Source: Sphingobacterium prati (GTDB taxonomy: Bacteria > Bacteroidota > Bacteroidia > Sphingobacteriales > Sphingobacteriaceae). Taken from it: a DNA stretch of 64,000 nt. Below, in pieces: positions 16,956 to 24,919 of the stretch. The stretch spans positions 62,001 to 126,000 of the forward strand of contig NZ_JABJWY010000038.1 of NCBI RefSeq assembly GCF_013167215.1. Reading direction: 5' to 3'. Both the position numbers and the translations under genes were made by a program. Under the pieces are notes generated by a model that saw only the letters and a program-made list of their open reading frames with translations, did not search any database and was not told the DNA's origin. Every line of letters begins with the position of its first letter. Within the stretch, counting starts at the first letter, position 1.

Positions 16956-17323
16956 TAGTTTGCGCCCTCCTCAGTTTTAGTTTCAGCTTTTTTGTTGAAT
17001 GCACCGCTACGTTTTTTCTCATTGTAAGCTCTAGCATGTTTGTCTAAACTTACAGTCAAGAAACGCATAATGCGCTCATCACGTTTGTATTCAACCTCTA
17101 ATTTGTTGATTAATTCACCTGGAGCCTTGAATTCAGTTAAGTGATAAAATCCAGTAGTTTTTTTCTGGATTGGATACGCTAATTTTTTCAAACCCCAATT
17201 GTCTTCAGCGACAATCTCGGCTCCGCCTTCTGCTAAGATGTTTTTAAACTTTGCGATTACTTCTTTCGCAGCATCTTCAGAAAGCAACGGGGTAAGAACG
17301 ATTACAGATTCGTACTGTTGCAT
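16955..17323 (-). CDS. rpsF: 30S ribosomal protein S6
   Basis: A 122-residue S6, with MQQYESVIVLTPLLSEDAAKE at the N-terminus and WGLKKLAYPIQKKTTGFYHL in the core, and a charged C-terminal tail rich in Lys and Glu. It pairs with S18 in the platform of the 30S subunit. It is the first gene of the operon. In several phyla the S6-S18 complex represses its own mRNA through a leader hairpin; a candidate hairpin is present here at 17351-17366. Confidence 0.98.
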   Translation of the reverse strand: MQQYESVIVLTPLLSEDAAKEVIAKFKNILAEGGAEIVAEDNWGLKKLAYPIQKKTTGFYHLTEFKAPGELINKLEVEYKRDERIMRFLTVSLDKHARAYNEKKRSGAFNKKAETKTEEGAN

Positions 17324-17350
17324 TTTGTTAATTAATTTTGTTATTTAAAA

Positions 17351-17366
17351 TTCCACATTTGTGGAA
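17351..17366 (-). promoter_or_regulatory. Leader hairpin at the 5' end of the rpsF mRNA
   Basis: TTCCAC-AAAT-GTGGAA sits exactly where the transcript should begin. Small size and position at the extreme 5' end are visible; a role as S6-S18 binding site or mRNA stabiliser is inference. Confidence 0.35.
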
Positions 17367-17369
17367 GTG

Positions 17370-17400
17370 CAAAGGTAGGTATTATATTGTTATATTGCAA
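17370..17400 (-). promoter_or_regulatory. Promoter of rpsF-rpsR-rplI
   Basis: Minus strand: TTG (17400-17398), 20 bases, TACCTTTG (17377-17370). Both boxes and the spacing fit the Bacteroidota consensus; start expected near 17363. Confidence 0.72.
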
Positions 17401-17411
17401 CGCCTTAAAAT

Positions 17412-17449
17412 AAAAAAGTTTAGATCTTTAGGGAGATCTAAACTTTTTT
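17412..17449 (-). terminator. Terminator of ligA-dapA
   Basis: AAAAAAGTTTAGATCT and AGATCTAAACTTTTTT form a perfect 16-bp stem with a six-base loop (TTAGGG on the plus strand), 21 bases after the dapA stop. Confidence 0.9.
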
Positions 17450-17470
17450 TGTAGCCACAAATTAACCTGC

Positions 17471-18349
17471 TTAGTTTAATTTGCTCATTTCTTCTTTTAT
17501 TGCTATTTGTGTTTTTTCGCTTACATTCACCAATGGTAGGCGTAAAATATCATCGCCGATGCCTAATCTTTTAAGGATGTATTTAACACCAGCAGGATTT
17601 CCTTCGACAAAACAAAGATCAGTTATCTGGAGTAAATCATTATGTATGGCTCTCGCTTCGTTATATTTTCCCTCCTTACATAATTTTGCCAGTGTCGCCA
17701 CTCGTTTTGGAAATGCATTTCCGACTACAGAAATAATACCTGCAGCACCAAGTGCCATCATAGGCAAGGTAACGGGATCATCACCAGAGATCAATAAAAA
17801 ATCCACAGGTTTATCCCGTAAGATTTCACTAAATTGGGCAAAATTTCCGGAAGCCTCTTTTATCGCTATGATATTTGAAAAATCATTGGCCAGACGTAAT
17901 GTCGTCTGTGCGGTCATGTTGCTGCCCGTACGGCCCGGCACATTATATAATATAATAGGTAAAGGAGAAACTTGCGCAATAGCTTTATAATGCTGGTAAA
18001 TTCCTTCCTGCGTGGGTTTGTTGTAATAAGGCGATACGGATAAAATCGCACAGAAACCAGTCGGATCGAAAGCTTTGATCTGTTCTACAATCTCTGCGGT
18101 ATTGTTGCCACCTATGCCAGCAACCAGAGGGAGCCTACCGTTCACGCGCTTGACAGTGAAATCCCAGATACGCTTTCGTTCTTCTTTAGTCAATGTGGCA
18201 ACTTCTCCAGTTGTACCTAAAGAAACCAAATAATCCATACCCTCGTTAATTTGCAAGTCAATTAGTTGACCTAATGCCTCGAAATCAACAGATTCATCTG
18301 AGTTGAAAGGAGTGACCAATGCTACTCCTGCGCCGTGAAGCTCGTTCAT
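17471..18349 (-). CDS. dapA: 4-hydroxy-tetrahydrodipicolinate synthase
   Basis: A 292-residue TIM-barrel aldolase of the DHDPS family. The pyruvate Schiff-base lysine is Lys164 in IIAIKEASGN; Tyr135 and Arg140 are in YNVPGRTG, and the substrate loop SLGTTGEVATL is intact. It condenses pyruvate with aspartate semialdehyde to open the lysine and diaminopimelate pathway in the cytoplasm. It lies 36 bases downstream of ligA and probably shares its transcript. Confidence 0.97.
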   Translation of the reverse strand: MNELHGAGVALVTPFNSDESVDFEALGQLIDLQINEGMDYLVSLGTTGEVATLTKEERKRIWDFTVKRVNGRLPLVAGIGGNNTAEIVEQIKAFDPTGFCAILSVSPYYNKPTQEGIYQHYKAIAQVSPLPIILYNVPGRTGSNMTAQTTLRLANDFSNIIAIKEASGNFAQFSEILRDKPVDFLLISGDDPVTLPMMALGAAGIISVVGNAFPKRVATLAKLCKEGKYNEARAIHNDLLQITDLCFVEGNPAGVKYILKRLGIGDDILRLPLVNVSEKTQIAIKEEMSKLN

Positions 18350-18385
18350 CTTGTTTTTGTATTTATATATATTTAATTAAAAATC

Positions 18386-20401
18386 CTATTTGGAATGAAT
18401 AAGGTCTAATAGATCTCTTTCATTAATCATTGGGATACCCAGTTTCTCCGCCTTAGCTAGTTTAGAAGGTCCCATTTTGTCTCCCGCAACGAGATAATTC
18501 AATTTTGCGGAAATGGAGGAAAGCATCTTTCCACCATTGCTCTCGATTAGCTCTGCGAGTTGCTCCCTGGAATAATCTGCAAATACACCTGAAATCAAGA
18601 AAGTTTTGCCACTGAGATTTTCACTGGCCAGAATAATTTCCCTTTCCTCAATTTCCAACTTTAAGCCATAATTTCTTAAACTAATGAGCTGTTGCTGGTG
18701 GATGGGGTTGTCCAAATATTCTCTAACGCTTTCAGCAATACGGCGTCCGATATCTTGAACTCCCTCGATTTCTTCGGTAGAAGCTTGAGCAAGGGCATCT
18801 ATATTTTTAAAGTGCTGTGCTAACTTCTTTGCGGTAGTTTCGCCAACATGACGTATGCCCAAAGAAAATAGCACTTTCTCGAAAGGCTTTTCTTTTGATT
18901 TTTCAATGCCAGCAAGCATATTGTCTATGGACTTTTGCCCAAAGCGCTCTAGTTGCTGCAAATCTTCTTGATGATCTTTTAGACCATAGATGTCCACAAT
19001 ATTGTGCAACAGTCCTTTTTTAAAGAAACTTTCTACTGTTTCATCACCCATGCCCTCAATATCCATCATTTTACGGCCAATAAAATGCTGCATTTTACCG
19101 ACGATCTGTGGTGAACAGCCTGTTTCATTGGGGCAGTAATGAACGGCTTCGCCTTCTTCTCTAACGAGTGTTGTTCCACATTCCGGACAACTGTGCGGAT
19201 AGATAAAAGCTACAGTATCGGGTAACCTTTTTTCGAGGTTTACGCCAATAATTTTAGGAATAATTTCGCCTCCTTTTTCTACATAGACGGTATCTCCCTG
19301 GTGTAGATCCAGACGTGCAATTTCATTGGCATTATGCAATGAGGCGCGTTTGACTGTGGTGCCGGCCAATAGTACCGGTTGGAGATTTGCTACGGGGGTA
19401 ACTGCTCCAGTACGACCGACTTGATAGCTAATGGCATTGAGCGTAGTCTCAACGCGTTCTGCTTTAAACTTGTAGGATATAGCCCATCTTGGGTTCTTTG
19501 CCGTAAAACCTAAATCTTCCTGTTGAGCATAATCATTTACTTTGATTACGATGCCGTCGATTTCGTATCCAAGATTGTGTCTTTCGGTATCCCAATAGTC
19601 AATGAATTCAAAAACATCTGCCAGTGAACTACATTTTTTTGTATGTTCACAGACATGGAAACCCCAGCGTTTCACATGTGCTAAACTGTTCCAATGATCG
19701 TGAAATAAATTTGTTCTATTGTCACAATACAGGAAGTATTGAAAGCAGTCCAAGGGTCTTTTGGCAACCTCTGCGGAATCCTGAAGTTTTATTGTGCCCG
19801 AAGCAAAATTGCGCGGGTTGGCATAAGTTTGTTCCGCATTCTCTTCACGCTCTTTATTCAGGCGAAGGAACGCAGATTTGTGCATAAATATCTCGCCCCG
19901 GATTTCAAACTGGCTAGGATAGTCGCCCTCTTTGAGTCTAATCGGAATGGAGCGAATCGTTTTGATATTATTTGTCACCACATCACCTTGAGTTCCATCC
20001 CCACGGGTAACTGCTTTTTTGAGCAGTCCATTTTCATAAGTTAGGCTAATGGAAAGACCGTCGAATTTTAATTCACACACATACTCAAACTGATCGCCAA
20101 TGATCTTGCGGATTCGTTGATCAAAGTCAAATAGTTCATTTTGACTATAGGTATTGCCCAAGGAAAGCATGGGCCAACGGTGTTTTTCTGTTTTGAATTT
20201 GGAGGTGATGTCTCCTCCTACACGTTGTGTAGGTGAGTTAGGATCAGCAAACTCTGGATATTGACGTTCCAGTGCTTCGAGTTCCTTTAGCTTGAGATCG
20301 AAGTCATAATCTGAAATAAGACTATCTGCCAATACATAGTATTGATAGTTATAATGATTGAGTTCTGCTGTTAAGTCTTTTATTTTTTTTTCAATATCCA
20401 T
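18386..20401 (-). CDS. ligA: NAD-dependent DNA ligase
   Basis: A 671-residue LigA. The AMP-accepting lysine is in CELKFDGLS near residue 112; the Ia domain (YDFDLKLKELEALE), OB fold (GRTGAVTPVANL), zinc finger (four Cys between CPECGTTL and CPNETGC), helix-hairpin-helix repeats and a C-terminal BRCT domain (LSGKTFLISGVF) follow in the usual order. It seals Okazaki fragments and repair nicks. Two in-frame ATG codons compete (20410 and 20401). I prefer 20401 because a TAATTTTG -7 box ends at 20415, which would place the transcript start almost on the first ATG. Confidence 0.96.
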   Translation of the reverse strand: MDIEKKIKDLTAELNHYNYQYYVLADSLISDYDFDLKLKELEALERQYPEFADPNSPTQRVGGDITSKFKTEKHRWPMLSLGNTYSQNELFDFDQRIRKIIGDQFEYVCELKFDGLSISLTYENGLLKKAVTRGDGTQGDVVTNNIKTIRSIPIRLKEGDYPSQFEIRGEIFMHKSAFLRLNKEREENAEQTYANPRNFASGTIKLQDSAEVAKRPLDCFQYFLYCDNRTNLFHDHWNSLAHVKRWGFHVCEHTKKCSSLADVFEFIDYWDTERHNLGYEIDGIVIKVNDYAQQEDLGFTAKNPRWAISYKFKAERVETTLNAISYQVGRTGAVTPVANLQPVLLAGTTVKRASLHNANEIARLDLHQGDTVYVEKGGEIIPKIIGVNLEKRLPDTVAFIYPHSCPECGTTLVREEGEAVHYCPNETGCSPQIVGKMQHFIGRKMMDIEGMGDETVESFFKKGLLHNIVDIYGLKDHQEDLQQLERFGQKSIDNMLAGIEKSKEKPFEKVLFSLGIRHVGETTAKKLAQHFKNIDALAQASTEEIEGVQDIGRRIAESVREYLDNPIHQQQLISLRNYGLKLEIEEREIILASENLSGKTFLISGVFADYSREQLAELIESNGGKMLSSISAKLNYLVAGDKMGPSKLAKAEKLGIPMINERDLLDLIHSK

Positions 20402-20414
20402 CGTCAACATGTTG

Positions 20415-20422
20415 CAAAATTA
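20415..20422 (-). promoter_or_regulatory. -7 box of ligA-dapA
   Basis: TAATTTTG on the minus strand, 13 bases before the second ligA ATG. It implies a very short leader. No clear -33 TTG. Confidence 0.45.
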
Positions 20423-20529
20423 CAAATAAAAAGTACGTTTAAATAAAATTAATAAAGAATCTTCTTATGCACAGTGCCTTATTTTCAATATGCGTTTTTG
20501 TGCACTTTATACTACGGAATTTAACGGCC

Positions 20530-21561
20530 TTATTTGAAATCCTTAGGGTTCAATTGCGAAAATTTATGTTTATTATTTGTGTAAAAATCAATAATGATGG
20601 AGTTGTCGTATTGTCCTTTCTGATTTTCTATAGCCATGTATTTCTTTCGTTTTCTAGCATTTTTAAAAATATTTAGGAAGAAATACTGATGCGCGCGACT
20701 GATCGCCCATGCATCTTTCGGCTTGCGATCAATTAGAAATTTTATCAGCGCAGCAAAATCGAACCAAAAGCGTAGAAAAATTATCCAAATGGCCCGTCCT
20801 AAAGGCAGATTCTTTTGCAGCATGACCAGATTATTCCTAAAATTCAGATAAGTCTTCTTAGGATTGCTAGCATTTAGCGTGCCTCCACCGACGTGGTAAA
20901 CAACCGATGTTGGACAATAACCTATCGCATAGCCCATCTTTTTCAAGCGCCAACATAGGTCTATCTCTTCCATATGGGCAAAGAAATCTTCGTCTAGACC
21001 ATTTGCTTGTTTCCATGCTTTTTCCCGGATAAAAAGTGCTGCTCCGGAAGCCCAGAAAATCTCGGATTCCTGATTGTATTGACCATGATCTTCTTCCACT
21101 TCATGCAAAATTCTTCCTCTACAGAATGGGAAACCAAAATAGTCGATATAGCCACCAGCTGCACCGGCATGTTCAAAGTTGTCTTTGTTATGATAGGAAA
21201 GGATCTTGGGTTGTGCAGCAGCGATAATCGGATTGCTTTCCATGTAACTAACGACGGGCTCTATCCAGTTTTGCGATACTTCTACATCCGAATTCAACAA
21301 AACGTAATAATCTGCATCCACGCGTTCCAAGACTTTGTTATAGCCACCAGCGAAACCATAATTCCTGTCGTTTTCAAGGATAGTAATGGCAGGGTAGTAT
21401 TGTTTGACAAATAGTACAGAATCATCATCCGACGCATTGTCACCGATAACAAACTCAATATTTGGATAAGAACTGTTGTACACGGAAGGCAGGAATTTCT
21501 CCAGGAAGAAACGGCCATTCCAGTTTAATATAACAACAGCTACTTTTGGTAATTTACTCAT
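20530..21561 (-). CDS. Family 2 glycosyltransferase (rhamnosyltransferase-like)
   Basis: A 343-residue GT-A fold enzyme. VAVVILNWNGRFFLEKFL opens the nucleotide-sugar domain, GDNASDDDS and LLNSDVEV carry the metal-binding acidic residues, and AHMEEIDLCWRLKKMGY is the acceptor-side block typical of WcaA/WbbL-like enzymes. The C-terminal ~80 residues are basic with a membrane-associating helix. It likely adds a sugar to a surface glycan or glycolipid. Its ATG overlaps the stop of the LpxL-like gene by four bases, so the two are translationally coupled. Confidence 0.9.
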   Translation of the reverse strand: MSKLPKVAVVILNWNGRFFLEKFLPSVYNSSYPNIEFVIGDNASDDDSVLFVKQYYPAITILENDRNYGFAGGYNKVLERVDADYYVLLNSDVEVSQNWIEPVVSYMESNPIIAAAQPKILSYHNKDNFEHAGAAGGYIDYFGFPFCRGRILHEVEEDHGQYNQESEIFWASGAALFIREKAWKQANGLDEDFFAHMEEIDLCWRLKKMGYAIGYCPTSVVYHVGGGTLNASNPKKTYLNFRNNLVMLQKNLPLGRAIWIIFLRFWFDFAALIKFLIDRKPKDAWAISRAHQYFFLNIFKNARKRKKYMAIENQKGQYDNSIIIDFYTNNKHKFSQLNPKDFK

Positions 21562-22424
21562 TTTCTGCGTTTCCTTTTCCAGCGATTATGTGACCAAAGC
21601 CAATATTCGGGGTTTTTACGAATCATTTGTTCTGCAAATCTATTGTGCAAATCGGTTATTTCATGTTCGGTAAATTCCGAAGGGTCTTCTACCAACGTAA
21701 AAAACTGACAAGAATATTGGCCCCTTTTTTTCTTCCGTCCAATATGACAATATACGATAGGAGCTTTGCTTATTCTTGATAAGCGTTCGGCTCCGGTGTA
21801 AACCAGTGTTTCTTGATTCAACCAATTGATAAAATAATCAGAATCAGAATACAGCGGCGTTTGATCGGCTACCAGTATGCTAACATTAGGTTGTCCTTTC
21901 AATTTTACAATATGCCTGAGAATTTGTTTCATCGGAACCATTTCAGCCCCAAAGCGACTTCGCATTGTATTGTATACAGTGTCAATATCTTTGTTATTTA
22001 ACGGCTTATAAACAATCAATGTCGGGAAATTCGTAATCAAACTCAAACGGTGAATTCCCAGTTCCCAATTAGCATAATGAGAAGTGACACCAATGACATT
22101 TTTTCCAGCATCAAGATGACGCGTTAATTCTTCCTCATTATCCAAAGTCATCTTCTTTCTGACTTCGTTCGCTGTAATCGTCTTTAATTTGATGGATTCC
22201 ACAAGTAGGTCTGGAAAAAAACGATAGAATTTCTTTGCGATTGCTAGTCGTTCGGCCTCGTTCTTTTCAGGAAAAGCATTCGCTAAATTTTGAAATACAA
22301 TATTCTTTCTATATCCAATGATGTAATAAAGAATATAATACAGCCCATCGGAAATCAAATATAGAAACCAATAGGGAAGAAGAGAGATAATATAGATTAA
22401 TGCGTTTAACGCTTTTTGTTTCAT
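21558..22424 (-). CDS. Lipid A-type lysophospholipid acyltransferase (LpxL/HtrB family)
   Basis: A 288-residue inner-membrane protein with an N-terminal hydrophobic region (residues ~8-38). The HxxxxE acyltransferase motif is His116 to Glu121 in SHYANWE, followed by substrate blocks and the C-terminal YWLWSHNRWKRKR typical of LpxL/HtrB. It transfers an acyl chain onto a lipid A precursor. The coupled glycosyltransferase gene suggests joint work on lipid A, LPS core or a related envelope lipid. No -7 consensus closer than GATATTTG was seen upstream. Confidence 0.92.
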   Translation of the reverse strand: MKQKALNALIYIISLLPYWFLYLISDGLYYILYYIIGYRKNIVFQNLANAFPEKNEAERLAIAKKFYRFFPDLLVESIKLKTITANEVRKKMTLDNEEELTRHLDAGKNVIGVTSHYANWELGIHRLSLITNFPTLIVYKPLNNKDIDTVYNTMRSRFGAEMVPMKQILRHIVKLKGQPNVSILVADQTPLYSDSDYFINWLNQETLVYTGAERLSRISKAPIVYCHIGRKKKRGQYSCQFFTLVEDPSEFTEHEITDLHNRFAEQMIRKNPEYWLWSHNRWKRKRRK

Positions 22425-22474
22425 GCTATAGCTAAAATTCCCAGTAGTATTTTACAAATATCCTTAATTTAAGT

Positions 22475-22482
22475 TATTTTTG
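22475..22482 (+). promoter_or_regulatory. -7 box of the wbqC-like gene
   Basis: TATTTTTG, 30 bases before the ATG at 22513, matches TAnnTTTG; TTTTAC, about 20 bases upstream, is a weak -33. Confidence 0.45.
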
Positions 22483-22512
22483 CGTCACTTATAACAAAAA
22501 TCATCAGTTTTT

Positions 22513-23124
22513 ATGGAATCGCAGTTATTACTTCCAGCATGTTATCTTCCGCCGATATCGTATTTTCATACCATACAGGAGAATAATCTCCCTGTTGTCA
22601 TCGAAAAATATGAACATTTTCAAAAGCAGAGCTATCGTACACGGGCGCGCATTGCTTCTGCAAACGGAGTGCAGGATTTAATCGTTCCGATCCAACACGG
22701 CAACAAGGATCGGGTTCCAATGAAGGATATCCGGATAAGTTATGAATTTGACTGGCAACGCTTGCATTGGTTAAGTATTCAGACAGCCTATAGAAGCTCA
22801 GCGTATTTTGAATATTATGAAGATGATTTTAGTCGCTTTTATCATGAAAAGTTTGATTATCTGCTTGACTTTAATGTCGCACAGTTGGAACTTATATTAA
22901 AATCCATTAAACTAAAAAGAACACTTTCTTTTACAGAGGAATATGCTGTAAGTGGTTCTTCTTTAATTGATTATAGAGAGGCGATACATCCAAAAAAGGA
23001 AAGTGTATTGCTGGCTCCGAAAGAATATTATCAGGTTTTTTTGGATAAAAACGGTTTTTATCCGGATTTGAGCATCATCGACTTATTATTTAATCAAGGT
23101 CCGCAATCCAAAAGCTATCTTTAG
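22513..23124 (+). CDS. WbqC-like family protein
   Basis: A 203-residue protein of the WbqC-like family (PF08889): PACYLPPISYFHTI at the start, SYRTRARIASANGVQDLIVPIQ, and IQTAYRSSAYFEYYEDDF in the middle. The family often sits in polysaccharide clusters; the activity is not firmly established. No membrane segment or signal peptide. It stands divergent to the lpxL-GT2 pair, which fits a link to surface glycans, but the link is only positional. Confidence 0.85.
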   Translation: MESQLLLPACYLPPISYFHTIQENNLPVVIEKYEHFQKQSYRTRARIASANGVQDLIVPIQHGNKDRVPMKDIRISYEFDWQRLHWLSIQTAYRSSAYFEYYEDDFSRFYHEKFDYLLDFNVAQLELILKSIKLKRTLSFTEEYAVSGSSLIDYREAIHPKKESVLLAPKEYYQVFLDKNGFYPDLSIIDLLFNQGPQSKSYL

Positions 23125-23150
23125 AATATTTTAAATTCCTTGAACATTAT

Positions 23151-23184
23151 GCGTTTAATATTGTTCTTATTCAGTATTAAACGC
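23151..23184 (+). repeat. 10-bp inverted repeat just before an outer-membrane protein start
   Basis: GCGTTTAATA (23151-23160) and TATTAAACGC (23175-23184) are perfect complements around a 14-base loop. The repeat ends six bases before the ATG at 23191, so in mRNA the hairpin would abut the initiation site. It may instead be a weak terminator for the wbqC-like gene. Confidence 0.6.
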
Positions 23185-23190
23185 TTATTA

Positions 23191-23880
23191 ATGAAAAGAT
23201 TTTTTCTTGCTGTCATTCTTCTTTCTCTGTTTAGCATTAACACGTATGCTCAGGATGGGGTAGACACGATACATTATCGGAAAGTTTACTATTGGGGGAC
23301 AACTGGAATGGGGTTTCCGATAGGTAAAACCAAAGATATATTATCTCCCAAATTTTCGGGTAGTATTGGCTTGGATATTTCCCTTAAAAATTCTATGTTT
23401 TTTGTATCCCCGACCCTGTATACATTGTCATTCAAATACAAACAGCGTCTGCCTGATCCGAATTTTGCCTATCGCATTGAAGATGCGAATACGAATTTCT
23501 ATACATTGGCATTTTCGGGTGGTTTGCGAAAACAGATGCGGCGATTAAATGTCTACGGTTTTATTGGTCCAGGAGTAGGGTTGACCAGCGAACCGCGTGC
23601 CACTGTTATGATCGATGAGAAAGTAGTTAAAATGGAAAATAAAAATCATTTTAACCTCTCAAGTAAACTCGGTGCAGGAGCGGACTATAAATTCAATGGC
23701 TTTTTCCTTGGCTTGGAGTTAGGTTATCTGCACAATTTTAGAAAGATACAGGATACGCCAGTCAATATTTTTACGGTGATGATTGGACTAAAATCAGACA
23801 TCACCCAGATTGGTGATAAAGTGATTGATGTAATTGGTATAGATGGCTCTATTAGCGGGAAAAAGGATAAAAGACCATAG
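23191..23880 (+). CDS. Outer-membrane beta-barrel protein (PorT-like fold)
   Basis: A 229-residue secreted protein. I chose the ATG at 23191, which gives a canonical signal peptide MKRFFLAVILLSLFSINTYA with Gln as first mature residue; an in-frame TTG at 23140 gives a poor start and runs through the hairpin. The mature part alternates hydrophobic and polar residues with aromatic girdles, as in small barrels of the OMP_b-brl_2 type (GLRKQMRRLNVYGFIGPGVG, FFLGLELGYLHNF). Function unknown. It ends two bases from the convergent YihY gene. Confidence 0.72.
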   Translation: MKRFFLAVILLSLFSINTYAQDGVDTIHYRKVYYWGTTGMGFPIGKTKDILSPKFSGSIGLDISLKNSMFFVSPTLYTLSFKYKQRLPDPNFAYRIEDANTNFYTLAFSGGLRKQMRRLNVYGFIGPGVGLTSEPRATVMIDEKVVKMENKNHFNLSSKLGAGADYKFNGFFLGLELGYLHNFRKIQDTPVNIFTVMIGLKSDITQIGDKVIDVIGIDGSISGKKDKRP

Positions 23881-23882
23881 TT

Positions 23883-24884
23883 TTATTTTAATACTTGGAT
23901 CGTGTCGCCTATATGTGCTTCTGCGTCCGGGCCCATTTTCTTTACTTTTTCAGTTTGTTCAATCGCGACAGCAAACGCAGATGGAACGATACCTGACCCA
24001 AATTTAATGGCATAAAATTTAGTGAACTCTGCGCCAAAATAAAGTATCGCAGCTGAATAATAGATCCATAGCAACATCACGATAATAGACCCCGCAGCTC
24101 CGTAAAAACTAGCTGTAGCAGAAAGACTAAGATAAAGCGATATACCGTAGCGCCCCAACATAAAAAGGAGACCGGTGAAAATAGCACCACCTAGTATATC
24201 ACGCAATTTTACCTTGGCATCAGGTAAAAACGAAAAGATAAATCCGAAAAGAATAACGATAATGGAAAATGTAATACCTGTATTTACCCAAGATATCAGG
24301 GCAATTGGTATGATGGGGAAATAGGTCATGACCAAATTGGTTACTGCGACGATAACTCCATTTATCATTAACGAAGCAATTAACAAAAAGCCTAAAGCAA
24401 GAATGATGGAAAAGGAAATTAGTCTATTGATGATCAATTTTAACCATCCTTTCTTAGGTTTGGGCTTGACTCTCCAGATGTTGTTAATGGAATCTTGGAT
24501 ATCGACAAACAAAGTCGTCGAGGAAAGAACCAGCGTGACGATACCGATTGTAATACCCATGTTGGATTTATTTTCAAAAGTAATTTTCTGAAGATAAGAT
24601 TGAATTTGGGTGGTCACATCTTGCCCGAAAAGGACCATGACTTCTCCGAGCACCTCATCCTGGGCAGAGGAGCCGCTTTGAAGGTGTTCACCATAAAAGA
24701 AACCGATACACCAAATGACAATCATAAGCAACGGGCCTATCGAGAAGATCGTGTAATAGGCCAGGGATGCACTTTTCTTCATGCATTTGTCGTCATTGAA
24801 ACCATTGAAGGCGTCAATCATGACTTGCCAAATATTTTTCCAGTATACGAATGTAAATAGATCCTTTAGTGTTACGTGCTTCAT
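23883..24884 (-). CDS. YihY/BrkB family inner-membrane protein
   Basis: A 333-residue membrane protein with six predicted helices and the family signatures SLAYYTIFSIGPLLMIVIW, DIQDSINNIWRV, FSFLPDAKVKLRDILGGAIFTG and FYGAAGSIIVMLLWIYYSAAILYFGAEFTK. It was once misnamed ribonuclease BN; the role of the family is unproven. It follows the acyl-CoA ligase gene by 35 bases and probably shares its transcript. Confidence 0.93.
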   Translation of the reverse strand: MKHVTLKDLFTFVYWKNIWQVMIDAFNGFNDDKCMKKSASLAYYTIFSIGPLLMIVIWCIGFFYGEHLQSGSSAQDEVLGEVMVLFGQDVTTQIQSYLQKITFENKSNMGITIGIVTLVLSSTTLFVDIQDSINNIWRVKPKPKKGWLKLIINRLISFSIILALGFLLIASLMINGVIVAVTNLVMTYFPIIPIALISWVNTGITFSIIVILFGFIFSFLPDAKVKLRDILGGAIFTGLLFMLGRYGISLYLSLSATASFYGAAGSIIVMLLWIYYSAAILYFGAEFTKFYAIKFGSGIVPSAFAVAIEQTEKVKKMGPDAEAHIGDTIQVLK

Positions 24885-24919
24885 AATAAGATTATCCGCT
24901 CCAATAATCGTGCAAATTG

